This document shows positions 1 through 7,579 of a stretch of 20,554 bases of DNA, piece after piece. The stretch is from Flavobacterium psychrophilum (GTDB taxonomy: Bacteria > Bacteroidota > Bacteroidia > Flavobacteriales > Flavobacteriaceae), in the NCBI GenBank assembly GCA_945878515.1, contig CAMCTL010000053.1, forward strand, positions 1-20,554. The letters run 5' to 3'. A program made the translations under genes and the position numbers. Below the pieces are notes generated by a model. It searched no databases. It was not told where the DNA came from and worked only from the letters and a program-made list of their open reading frames with translations. Position 1 is the first letter of the stretch; every line of letters starts with the position of its first letter.

Positions 1-692
1 AACCAATCTTCTGTTTTTTCTGTGATTAAGGTTTTTAGTTCCTTTGAATTGTATGTTTTTTTGGCTACAATTGGTTTTATTTCCGCCGTATCGGTGTTTT
101 TCACTTCAATTTTTGTTGCAATAAATGAGGTATATAATCTTGGTATTGAAAGTCCCAAAATCATTCCCGGCAATCCATTTATTGAACAAGGACCACCAGA
201 AACGGTAATGTCATCGGTATAAAAGGCAAATACATACACATCGTCCATTATTTTGCCCACGGCTTTTCGGCAATTGTAACCTACTATTTCTCGGTGTTCA
301 TTGGTGATTTTCCATTCGATATTTGGAACACTATCCGCAATTACAAAATTGGTTCCTGCTATTAATTTTTGCATATTCATCTTTCTCGCCGTGAAATCGA
401 GATACCAAATGTTTTCTTCATCGGCATCTTTTTCGCGCTTCGGGATTTTGGTTTTTGGACTCCATCGTTCAAATTTATACAGGCTTTTGTTGTCTGCAAA
501 AGTATAAGTGAAGTACGAAATTTTCAGGTCAGACAGGTTTTCTTTAATCATCTCGTCCCAGCTATCATTGCTCATTGTCTTTTTGAGATTGGTGCTCACT
601 TCAAATTCGATTACAGCTTTATCTAAAAATTGTTGCGCTTTTGTTGCGGTTGCAAAGAGCATTATGGCGGTAAAAATTAGTATTTTTTTCAT
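1..692 (-). CDS. GLPGLI family protein (3' end beyond window)
   Basis: Reading the minus strand from an ATG at 692 gives an open frame of 230 codons that leaves the window without a stop, so the C-terminus is missing. It begins with a signal peptide (MKKILIFTAIMLFATATKAQ) and carries the family signature INGLPGMIL at residues 171-179, preceded by GGPCS. GLPGLI proteins are a secreted Bacteroidota family of unknown function, named after this motif and often found beside TonB-type outer-membrane barrels. Here the gene starts 51 nt after the stop of such a barrel gene on the same strand with no terminator between, so one transcript is likely. The family call is secure; the function is unknown. 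A role in the envelope with the upstream barrel is inference. Confidence 0.9.
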   Translation of the reverse strand, partial: MKKILIFTAIMLFATATKAQQFLDKAVIEFEVSTNLKKTMSNDSWDEMIKENLSDLKISYFTYTFADNKSLYKFERWSPKTKIPKREKDADEENIWYLDFTARKMNMQKLIAGTNFVIADSVPNIEWKITNEHREIVGYNCRKAVGKIMDDVYVFAFYTDDITVSGGPCSINGLPGMILGLSIPRLYTSFIATKIEVKNTDTAEIKPIVAKKTYNSKELKTLITEKTEDW

Positions 693-743
693 GGTTTGTG
701 ATTTGGGAAATTTCAAATAATTGCAATTCATTTTGCCAATAAT

Positions 744-3524
744 TTATTTTTTGGGTGCGTCGCCTTTGTTTTTAAAATTCCAAGTAAAACCGAGCATAGC
801 ATATCTTTTGAGTCTATCGTTTTGCTCTTCAGTAATTGTGTTTTCATAAACATTTCTTTGAATACCAATGTTTTGATTCAAAATATCTCGAACTACTACG
901 TAAGCCGTAAACTCATCATTTTTAAAAGTGCGTTGCAGTCTTGCATTCCACAATTGGTTGGTAAGATTGTTCTGGAAATCGACCGTTTTTTGTCTTGAAA
1001 ACAAATTATAGTCGGTAGAAATTTTCCATTTTTCGTTCAAATAAACCCCAAAATCTAGACCCAAATTATTGGTGTAAAAGGATTTTTTTTCGTCATTTAA
1101 AGTAGTGCTGTTGCTGTTATTTGAAAAATAATTGCTTAAACTTAAGTCATATTTTTTATCCTTTGATTTATTCATATAAATAGAAAATCCTGAATTCAAG
1201 GTTTTGGAAAAATTAAGTACATTGTTGATGCTTAGTGCCGACTTATTATAACTCAAGGAAGGATTAAGATTAATGTGTAAATCAATTTTCTTGATTTTAA
1301 AACCATAACCAAAATAAAAATTTCCAAATACATTTCCGTTCGTGTTGATGGGTGTGTTGATGGTTTTGGCACTTTCTGGATCTATATCTCTGTTATAAGA
1401 AATTAAATTCGAAGTAGTTCTTAAAGACATACTAACCCAAAAATGTGATTCTGTCAAGATGCTATAACTACTTGTAGATACATCAAAACTATTGGTAAAA
1501 GATTGTTTTAAATTTGGATTTCCCAGCGTTTGATTGAAGAAATCCTGATTATTTCTCAAAGGTTGCAATTGATCGATTGTAGGCTGTCTTGTTGCACCTG
1601 AATAATTGAAACGCAAATTGCTATTGCTTTTGTATTTATAGGAAAAACTTGCAGCCGGAAAAAAATTAGTGTAATTCCGAATATATTCTTTGTCTAAAGT
1701 AATGTCTTTCAAATCAAAAGTAGTAAATCCAACACCACTACCGAAGTTGAAATTTATTTTTTTTGAGTTGTAACTTACTTTGATATCGGGCTTGTTGGTG
1801 GTAATAATTTGATCAAATTCGTTGGACAACAAAGCATCAACCACATCATAATTACCGGTACTTTCAGAAAAATTGTAAGTTAGAGAATTGCTTTCGCCGG
1901 TGTTTTGCGTTAATTGATACCCAAATTGAACCGCATATTTCTTTCCAAGTGGCTCTGTATAAACAGCATTTACGGCTAAATTTTGATTCGTCCTGTCCCC
2001 AATTTTATTTTGATTTACATCTTCTTTTGAGGAAAAAATACCGCCTTCATAACTTGTATTAGTAGACTTTAAAAAATTAATTGAATTGGTTCTCAAACTA
2101 TTCCAACTGCTGTTTAGAGAAAAAGTGCGACGGTTTTTTGCAAACTTATGCTTGTATAAAATACTCGCAAACAAGGACGTTTTTTCTGAATTAATTTCAA
2201 ATGTTTTTTCTTGTTTGTTTTTCAATAATCCATCAGCACCCGTTGTAGTTCCGTCTGTAAATTCATCACTTTCGGTATTGTAAAAATTGGTTTTTGCAGT
2301 AAATTTTAAGGAGTTAATAGTATCTAATTTTACATCATAAGTTGCATTAAGCTTAAAATTACTGCGGTTTACATCGCTATTTGTAAAAGTACTATTGTTT
2401 AATTGGGTCTCGCCTACTTGCGTTTGCGTATTTCTACTATTGTTGTTGGTGTATATTTGATTGTTGTATTTTGGCGTAACGTTCAAGGTATGTTTGTCGT
2501 TCCATTTGTTGCTGTATTGCAAGCCTGCGTTGGTGTTTTTGATAAAACCATTTTGAGTATCCACATTAGGTTCCTCATCAACACTACCGCCGTTCCACAT
2601 AAACATTACGTTTCCGTCATCGTCCATATTCATACTCATATCATCTCGGCCACCAAATTTTTCGCTATCTTGCCAGTCCAATCCGTCTTGTCCGGTATTT
2701 CCATTCAATAAAAAGGCAGATATTTTCCGTTTTCCCTTGAAAGAGCTCACCATTGAATTGGTGTTGTATCGGGAATCGATGTTGGTTAATGGTCCATTTG
2801 CACCATCTATTTTGCCAAAATAACCCTTCTTTTTATCTTCCTTTAATTTAAGGTTTATCGTTTTTTTAGTCTCACCATCGTCTATTCCTGTAAACTCGGC
2901 TTGGTCACTTTTTTTATCAAAAACTTGTACTTCTTTTATCGCATCTGCTCTTAAATTTTTGACCGCCATTCCTGGATCATCCCCAAAAAATTCTTCGCCA
3001 TCTACCAAAACTTTTTCTACCTTTTCACCCATTGCTTTTATGGTACCATTTTTATCTACTTGAATTCCAGGTAGTTTTTTCAATAGTTCTTCGACGTTTG
3101 CATTAGCATCCACTACAAAATCGCTAGCTCGGTAACTGGTTGTGTCGCCTTTAATTCTAATAGAACCGGTTTTTATAATTACTTCTCTCAGTGCATTAAT
3201 TTTGCTTAGCAAAGCAATTGTCCCTAGGTTTTTATCTGTTTCATTTACCGTTACATCATCTAAATAGTCGGCAAATTGATTGTGAGAAGTCATTAGAATG
3301 TAGTTTCCGGCTTTCACATTTTTGAGTATAAACTTCCCTGATTTATCGGTTCGGGTAAAAGCGTGTAAAATAGAATCTTTGGGCGTTAATAAAGCTACAA
3401 CCGAATTATAAACTGGGGATTTCTGGCTACCATCTTGAAGAATACCCGAAAGGTTAGATTTTTGTGAGAAAGCGGAGAAAGAAACGACTAAAAAAATGGC
3501 AAATGCAATCGTAATTTTTGACAT
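744..3524 (-). CDS. TonB-dependent receptor-like outer membrane beta-barrel protein
   Basis: A 926-residue outer-membrane protein. Visible in order: a signal peptide (residues 1-20, ending SFSAFS), a CarboxypepD_reg-like beta-sandwich at about 23-105, a plug-like region at about 110-230 (ELLKKLPGIQV, then KVLVDGEEFFGDDP), and a long Asn/Ser/Thr-rich barrel of alternating strands to the C-terminus (ending LGFTWNF then a short basic tail). It resembles the Bacteroidota outer membrane beta-barrel family that lacks a SusD partner, and no SusD gene follows. The plug suggests a TonB-gated or peptide/metal-related channel, but the substrate cannot be read from the sequence. The GLPGLI gene follows 51 nt downstream. 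The 196-nt upstream spacer (3525-3720) holds only a weak minus-7-like box (TAGGTTTT at 3612-3605), so its promoter is not clear. Confidence 0.88.
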   Translation of the reverse strand: MSKITIAFAIFLVVSFSAFSQKSNLSGILQDGSQKSPVYNSVVALLTPKDSILHAFTRTDKSGKFILKNVKAGNYILMTSHNQFADYLDDVTVNETDKNLGTIALLSKINALREVIIKTGSIRIKGDTTSYRASDFVVDANANVEELLKKLPGIQVDKNGTIKAMGEKVEKVLVDGEEFFGDDPGMAVKNLRADAIKEVQVFDKKSDQAEFTGIDDGETKKTINLKLKEDKKKGYFGKIDGANGPLTNIDSRYNTNSMVSSFKGKRKISAFLLNGNTGQDGLDWQDSEKFGGRDDMSMNMDDDGNVMFMWNGGSVDEEPNVDTQNGFIKNTNAGLQYSNKWNDKHTLNVTPKYNNQIYTNNNSRNTQTQVGETQLNNSTFTNSDVNRSNFKLNATYDVKLDTINSLKFTAKTNFYNTESDEFTDGTTTGADGLLKNKQEKTFEINSEKTSLFASILYKHKFAKNRRTFSLNSSWNSLRTNSINFLKSTNTSYEGGIFSSKEDVNQNKIGDRTNQNLAVNAVYTEPLGKKYAVQFGYQLTQNTGESNSLTYNFSESTGNYDVVDALLSNEFDQIITTNKPDIKVSYNSKKINFNFGSGVGFTTFDLKDITLDKEYIRNYTNFFPAASFSYKYKSNSNLRFNYSGATRQPTIDQLQPLRNNQDFFNQTLGNPNLKQSFTNSFDVSTSSYSILTESHFWVSMSLRTTSNLISYNRDIDPESAKTINTPINTNGNVFGNFYFGYGFKIKKIDLHINLNPSLSYNKSALSINNVLNFSKTLNSGFSIYMNKSKDKKYDLSLSNYFSNNSNSTTLNDEKKSFYTNNLGLDFGVYLNEKWKISTDYNLFSRQKTVDFQNNLTNQLWNARLQRTFKNDEFTAYVVVRDILNQNIGIQRNVYENTITEEQNDRLKRYAMLGFTWNFKNKGDAPKK

Positions 3525-3720
3525 AAATAGTTTTTAATTGATGGTGTTTCTAAATCAACTTTATATAGCACTACTAAAATTGAAATAGATTTAGATTTGG
3601 TTTCAAAACCTAACGAAACAAAAACGAATGTAGTATTATTTCTACTTGCAATTTAAAATTTTAATGTTTAAATAATTACAAATATCCTTTTAAAGTAAAA
3701 AAAAAGAACTGGCTGATAGC

Positions 3721-4770
3721 TTATAAAATCGAATTAATTTTGTCTACTACACTTTCAACTGAAATTGTTCGCATTGCATTTTCATAACCTTCCACCTTTT
3801 TATTTCCGTAAACGGAAGTCGGTAGTTTTGGAAATAAATTTCTATCCGACACCAAAGCGTTTTCCAATGGTTGATTGAAAGGCGAAAATCCCGCAAAAGG
3901 ATGTGTTGCGCCCCAAAGTGTAATAACTTCTATACCAAACATTGCCGCAATATGCGCATTTCCGGAATCCATAGCAAGCATCACATCAAGATTAGAAATG
4001 AGCTGTAGTTCTTGTTGGAACTGGAGTTGTCCAGCAACAACAATTACGTTTTCTTTACCGTTTGCAAGTGAGGCCAACAATTCAATTTCCTTTTTTCCGC
4101 CGCCAAATAGTAAGATTTTATAATCTGAATTTTCGGCTAATTTGTCGATAACTTTTTGCATTAAATCCAATGGATAGACCTTGGAATCGTATTGTGCGAA
4201 AGGCGCAATTCCAATTAATTTTATCGCAATAGCTATTGGGATTTCTCCAATTAATTGACTTATTTCCGAATCTAAAACTGCCTTTTCGGGAAATATTGGA
4301 TTAGATAAATCTACTTTAAAACATAGTTCTTCAAAAACTTTTGAATGTCTTTCAAACATTGTAGTTAGAGGTTTGAAAATTTTATCGTCGGCACGAGTTA
4401 AAGCGGCTTTTTCCTTTCTGCCCTTATTTACATGAGCGATTTTTTTACCATTTATTCGAAACAAAGCTCTAAGCATTTTAGAACGCAAAACATTGTGCAA
4501 ATCCACAAAAGCATCTATTTCCAATACTTCCAAATCTTGAAACAAGCGCATCAGGCCGATCACTCCATTGTGACGGTTTTTGTCATCAAAAGCATAAAAA
4601 GAAAGGTTTCTAATTCCATCAAAAAATGGTTTAAAAAAAAATGTGGAAATTACCGTTACTTTAACATTAGGATTTTGTTGAACAAAAGCCCTTATAACAG
4701 GAACCGTCATGGCGACATCCCCCATTGCGGAGAGCCTTATAACAGCTATATGTTGAATTTTTTCGGACAA
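3721..4770 (-). CDS. Glycosyltransferase family 9 (heptosyltransferase-like)
   Basis: A 349-residue GT-B fold enzyme of the LPS heptosyltransferase family. N-terminal signature RLSAMGDVAMTVPVIRAF (residues about 12-29) is the GT9 pattern. The C-terminal donor domain shows GIAPFAQYDSKVYP, the LLFGGGKKE strand/loop, and DSGNAHIAAMFG followed by LWGATHP, where family members bind the nucleotide sugar. It probably transfers a sugar to an LPS core or lipid-linked glycan on the cytoplasmic side of the inner membrane. Whether the sugar is a heptose is uncertain, since many Bacteroidota members have unknown donors. It lies downstream of DUF4254 on the same strand, a pairing I have seen repeatedly in Bacteroidota. 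A 124-nt gap with a hairpin separates the two, so partial uncoupling is possible. No clear TAnnTTTG box lies directly before it. Confidence 0.88.
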   Translation of the reverse strand: MSEKIQHIAVIRLSAMGDVAMTVPVIRAFVQQNPNVKVTVISTFFFKPFFDGIRNLSFYAFDDKNRHNGVIGLMRLFQDLEVLEIDAFVDLHNVLRSKMLRALFRINGKKIAHVNKGRKEKAALTRADDKIFKPLTTMFERHSKVFEELCFKVDLSNPIFPEKAVLDSEISQLIGEIPIAIAIKLIGIAPFAQYDSKVYPLDLMQKVIDKLAENSDYKILLFGGGKKEIELLASLANGKENVIVVAGQLQFQQELQLISNLDVMLAMDSGNAHIAAMFGIEVITLWGATHPFAGFSPFNQPLENALVSDRNLFPKLPTSVYGNKKVEGYENAMRTISVESVVDKINSIL

Positions 4771-4814
4771 AAAAAGATTTTAATTTATAATTTCGACTAA
4801 GTATATAAAACGTT

Positions 4815-4849
4815 AAGAACAATCAGAGTAAATCGACTTAGTTGTTCTT
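4815..4849 (-). terminator. Possible terminator or attenuating hairpin between DUF4254 and GT9 genes
   Basis: AAGAACAA (4815-4822) and TTGTTCTT (4842-4849) are perfect 8-bp inverted arms around a 19-nt loop, in the gap between two minus-strand genes. On the minus strand the hairpin is followed by AACGTTTTATAT, a weak T-rich stretch. It could end part of the DUF4254 transcript or stabilise its 3' end. Confidence 0.4.
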
Positions 4850-4894
4850 GTTATGATAATTCTACATCATAAAAATCCAAGAATTAATAGGTGT

Positions 4895-5500
4895 TTATTT
4901 TTTATTTTGATACAAAACTGGATTCAAGTCATCATCATTGTACATCTTCATTTGTTTATAGACTTTCATAAATTTAGCACCGCTTTCAATGTCTGCTAGC
5001 AAATCTTCAATTGCGGTTGACAAATCTGTTCTTTGTTCTAACAAAACATTTAATTTGGTCTGACATTTGTCTCTGTGGTCTTGCGAAGCTTCTTCTCGAA
5101 CAGCTTCTTCATGCATGTGATAAATTTTTAAAGCCAAAATTGACAATCTATCAATTGCCCAAGCTGGACTTTCAGAATTAATTTTTGCATCGTTATTTAC
5201 AACTATATTTGCATATTTTTGAAGAAAATAACCATCAATATATTCTACCATATCAGTCCGTTCTTGATTCGAAGCATCTATTCTTCGTTTTAAAGCCAAA
5301 GCTGCAACTGGGTCAATATTAGGATCGCGAATAATATCTTCAAAATGCCATTGAACTGTATCGATCCAGTTTTTTAAATATAATAAGTGCTCAATTTTAT
5401 CATTTTGAAAAGGATTATGAATGGGTTGATCAACATTATCAAATTGATGATAATCACGAATACTTTGTTCGAAAACGGAATAAGCTAATTTTGAAAACAT
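4895..5500 (-). CDS. DUF4254 family protein
   Basis: A 201-residue soluble, mostly helical protein with no signal peptide or membrane segment. I recognise it as DUF4254 from its length, the conserved pattern near residues 40-60 (LKNWIDTVQWHFEDIIRDP), the central DASNQERTDMVEYID stretch, and AWAIDRLSILALKIYHMHEE at about 117-136. Its function is unknown. Family members commonly sit beside glycosyltransferase family 9 genes, as here, which suggests a helper or regulatory role in envelope glycan assembly (inference only). A good minus-7 box (5522-5529) lies about 22 nt before the start, so it is probably the first gene of its unit. It is transcribed divergently from upp. Confidence 0.85.
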   Translation of the reverse strand: MFSKLAYSVFEQSIRDYHQFDNVDQPIHNPFQNDKIEHLLYLKNWIDTVQWHFEDIIRDPNIDPVAALALKRRIDASNQERTDMVEYIDGYFLQKYANIVVNNDAKINSESPAWAIDRLSILALKIYHMHEEAVREEASQDHRDKCQTKLNVLLEQRTDLSTAIEDLLADIESGAKFMKVYKQMKMYNDDDLNPVLYQNKK

Positions 5501-5521
5501 ATCTGTTATATTTTATAAAGA

Positions 5522-5529
5522 CAAAGATA
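5522..5529 (-). promoter_or_regulatory. Minus-7 box of the DUF4254 promoter
   Basis: The minus strand reads TATCTTTG, an exact match to the Bacteroidota TAnnTTTG box, and would give a 5' leader of about 15-20 nt. The upstream TTG (5547-5545) is only 15 nt away rather than the usual 19, so the minus-33 element is weak. Confidence 0.6.
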
Positions 5530-5553
5530 GTTTTTATACATTTACAATAATAC

Positions 5554-5565
5554 TTTAACGTTAAA
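5554..5565. promoter_or_regulatory. 12-bp perfect palindrome in the DUF4254/upp divergent spacer
   Basis: TTTAACGTTAAA is fully self-complementary and ends 14 nt before the upp start, between two divergent genes. It could be an operator. In AT-rich DNA it could also arise by chance, and no regulator is linked to it here. Confidence 0.3.
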
Positions 5566-5579
5566 CTTTAAACATAACT

Positions 5580-6233
5580 ATGCAAACACATTATTTATCT
5601 GAAGCCAATAGTATTCTAAATCATTTTTTGGGTCAAATTAGGAACGTTAATGTTCAAAATGACAGCATGCGTTTTCGCAGAAATATTGAACGAATTGGCG
5701 AAGTTATGGCTTATGAATTGAGTAAAGATTTACTCTATAAAAATATTGAAATTCAAACTCCGCTTGGCATCAAAAAAACCACTGAAATCGGAGATAAATT
5801 GGTTTTGTGTTCAATACTTCGGGCTGGATTGCCGCTGCATTTGGGGTTTTTAAATTATTTTGACAATGCCGAAAATGGTTTCGTTTCTGCCTATCGTCAC
5901 CATCCAAACAATGATGAATTTTTTGATATTTTAGTTGAATATCAAGCCGTTCCCAAAATTGAAAACAAGACCTTGCTTTTGATTGATCCAATGCTGGCAA
6001 CAGGACAATCGATGCTGGCTGTTTTTAATAAATTAATGGAAAAAGGACTTCCAAAAGAAATTCACATTGCCGTAATCATTGCTGCTCCCGAAGGAATTGA
6101 TTATCTCGAAAAGCATTTGCCAGATTCTTGTCATCTTTGGATTGCTACTTTAGACGAAAAATTAAATGATAATAAATATATCATTCCAGGACTTGGAGAC
6201 GCGGGAGATTTGGCTTATGGAAATAAATCATAA
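5580..6233 (+). CDS. upp: Uracil phosphoribosyltransferase
   Basis: Makes UMP from uracil and PRPP (pyrimidine salvage, cytoplasm). At 217 residues it has the normal family length. The PRPP-binding loop reads LLIDPMLATGQS (about residues 132-143), the flexible region includes CSILRAGLPLHLGF at about 77-90, and the uracil-binding C-terminus reads GLGDAGDLAYG (about 204-214). All core motifs are intact. The ATG at 5580 fits the family and leaves a 79-nt spacer to the divergent DUF4254 gene. The 3' end overlaps the convergent DUF6427 gene by 6 bp, so no separate terminator space exists there. Confidence 0.96.
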   Translation: MQTHYLSEANSILNHFLGQIRNVNVQNDSMRFRRNIERIGEVMAYELSKDLLYKNIEIQTPLGIKKTTEIGDKLVLCSILRAGLPLHLGFLNYFDNAENGFVSAYRHHPNNDEFFDILVEYQAVPKIENKTLLLIDPMLATGQSMLAVFNKLMEKGLPKEIHIAVIIAAPEGIDYLEKHLPDSCHLWIATLDEKLNDNKYIIPGLGDAGDLAYGNKS

Positions 6234-7157
6234 TTGCGAGAAAAACGCAAACAAACTACAAAGAATTAATACACCTAAGACCATTTCTTGTTTTAATAAA
6301 GGTTGTTTTTCTTCAATGTGACTTGTTGCCATAATTGATAACGGCGCAATGGTATAAATCAATAAATCATTGCTTTTGTTCGGTGAAATTGCAAAAATCA
6401 CTATTGCGATAAAAAAAGAAGCTATTATTTTTTTGTATGACGCATGTAAAAACAAAAGTTTGCTCGAAAGTGATGCAAACATCGAAATTACAAAAAACAA
6501 AGCAACAGTCAAATAGATTGAAAAAGCGATGTTCTGGTAGGTATTGGTAAAATAATGAATGTCAAAATTGATCACTGCATTTTCGGTTAGGTATCCTAAA
6601 ATATCTTTGCTAAAAATTAAGGATACGCATACAGAAATTACTGCTAAAGCTAAAAACGCGATAAACGGCAAAACCCAATTTCTATAATCTCTAGCAACGT
6701 GAAAAATTATTGAGATAAAAACCAGAATTATATATAGTATGCTCCAGAAGTGGAATAATGCTGCTAGAAAAATCCACAATGAAGCATCAAATATTTTTTC
6801 TTTCGATGTTTTTAAGGATTGCAAAGAAATCAATCGTCGAAGTGCTAATAAAATAAAGAAATTAGATAAAAGTAAATTTGTATTAACCAATACTGAAGGG
6901 AAAAAAAGCAAAAACAAAAAGCAGAAAAACATCGCAAAGCTGCTGTCTTTGCTTAATCCGTTTTTTTTGGCAACAAAATTTGCAATAAAAATAGAACCTA
7001 GCGAGATAAGGAATAAACCTCCTATTTTTACTATTGACACCGCTGAATTTATCCAAGATAAATCTTGAAAAACGGTAATGAAAAAGAAAACTAGCATTAA
7101 AATTACAACCAAAAATAAATTTAATGGTGTAGATTTTCTAAAAACACTTGTTATCAT
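6228..7157 (-). CDS. DUF6427 family multi-pass membrane protein
   Basis: A 309-residue, very hydrophobic protein with roughly nine or ten predicted membrane helices from about residue 14 to the C-terminus and short basic loops (VAKKNGLSKDSS, SLKTSKEK). I recognise it as the DUF6427 family of Bacteroidota by its composition and its place next to upp and the DUF6341 gene. Function is unknown; no catalytic motif stands out. It reads toward upp and overlaps its last 6 bp. Its first codons overlap the promoter of the divergent DUF6341 gene, so the two may be expressed in a linked way. I found no clear promoter of its own in the spacer 7158-7291. Confidence 0.75.
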   Translation of the reverse strand: MITSVFRKSTPLNLFLVVILMLVFFFITVFQDLSWINSAVSIVKIGGLFLISLGSIFIANFVAKKNGLSKDSSFAMFFCFLFLLFFPSVLVNTNLLLSNFFILLALRRLISLQSLKTSKEKIFDASLWIFLAALFHFWSILYIILVFISIIFHVARDYRNWVLPFIAFLALAVISVCVSLIFSKDILGYLTENAVINFDIHYFTNTYQNIAFSIYLTVALFFVISMFASLSSKLLFLHASYKKIIASFFIAIVIFAISPNKSNDLLIYTIAPLSIMATSHIEEKQPLLKQEMVLGVLILCSLFAFFSQL

Positions 7158-7177
7158 AAGGATATTTTATACTTTTG
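7148..7177 (+). promoter_or_regulatory. Promoter of the DUF6341 gene
   Basis: TTG at 7148-7150, then exactly 19 nt, then TACTTTTG at 7170-7177: the full Bacteroidota layout. The minus-33 part lies inside the first codons of the divergent DUF6427 gene. Transcription from here would give a leader of about 108 nt before the ATG at 7292. Confidence 0.7.
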
Positions 7178-7291
7178 TGACTGTAAATATAATACTTGTA
7201 CAAAGAGGAAACGAGCCAAGTAATTTTTTTTCATTAAAATAAATACCACAACTAGTTAAATCGAATACAATTAACACATAAAATTAAACAG

Positions 7292-7522
7292 ATGAAAGCA
7301 TTTTTTGAAGGAATTCAATGGTTATTTGAAAACATTTTATTCTTCCTACACAATTTTCTAAAAGAATTAGAATTATCTAATTGGTTTGCTGCTAATATTT
7401 TTAACTGGGGATTCATGATTATTTGTGCTGTTGCCATCGTATATTGGTGTCAACAATTAAAATTGCACGAAGACCAAGGAGAAGAAAACCAAGATACTAC
7501 CGCTCACTCTTTCTTGAAATAA
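7292..7522 (+). CDS. DUF6341 family small membrane protein
   Basis: A 76-residue protein with an amphipathic N-terminal half (FFEGIQWLFENILFFLHNFL) and one clear membrane helix at about residues 39-53 (WGFMIICAVAIVYWC), followed by an acidic tail (EDQGEENQD) ending HSFLK. Length, the ELSNWFAANIFNWGF stretch and its place between DUF6427 and purD match the DUF6341 family of Flavobacteriaceae. Function is unknown. It has a strong upstream promoter match, a long leader of about 108 nt, and a good hairpin terminator directly after the stop, so it appears to be a single-gene unit. Confidence 0.8.
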   Translation: MKAFFEGIQWLFENILFFLHNFLKELELSNWFAANIFNWGFMIICAVAIVYWCQQLKLHEDQGEENQDTTAHSFLK

Positions 7523-7548
7523 TATTTTAAGAAATTTGAAACGATACG

Positions 7549-7579
7549 TATTGGGAGCTATTTTAAATCGTTCCCAATA
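7549..7579 (+). terminator. Hairpin terminator after the DUF6341 gene, overlapping the purD 3' end
   Basis: Arms 7549-7558 and 7570-7579 (TATTGGGA and TCCCAATA, plus an inner G-T and a C-G pair) enclose an 11-nt loop and are followed by the T-rich ATCTTTTCT on the plus strand. The right arm lies in the last codons of the convergent purD gene, so the same DNA serves as coding sequence and terminator. Confidence 0.7.

Noticed and set aside
2086..2711. Plus-strand open frames inside the barrel gene
   Set aside because: Low-complexity hydrophobic translations opposite an intact 926-residue gene with clear domains.
3525..3720. Promoter TAGGTTTT (3612-3605, minus) for the barrel gene
   Set aside because: The last base of the box does not match and no TTG lies at the right distance; too weak to list as a feature.
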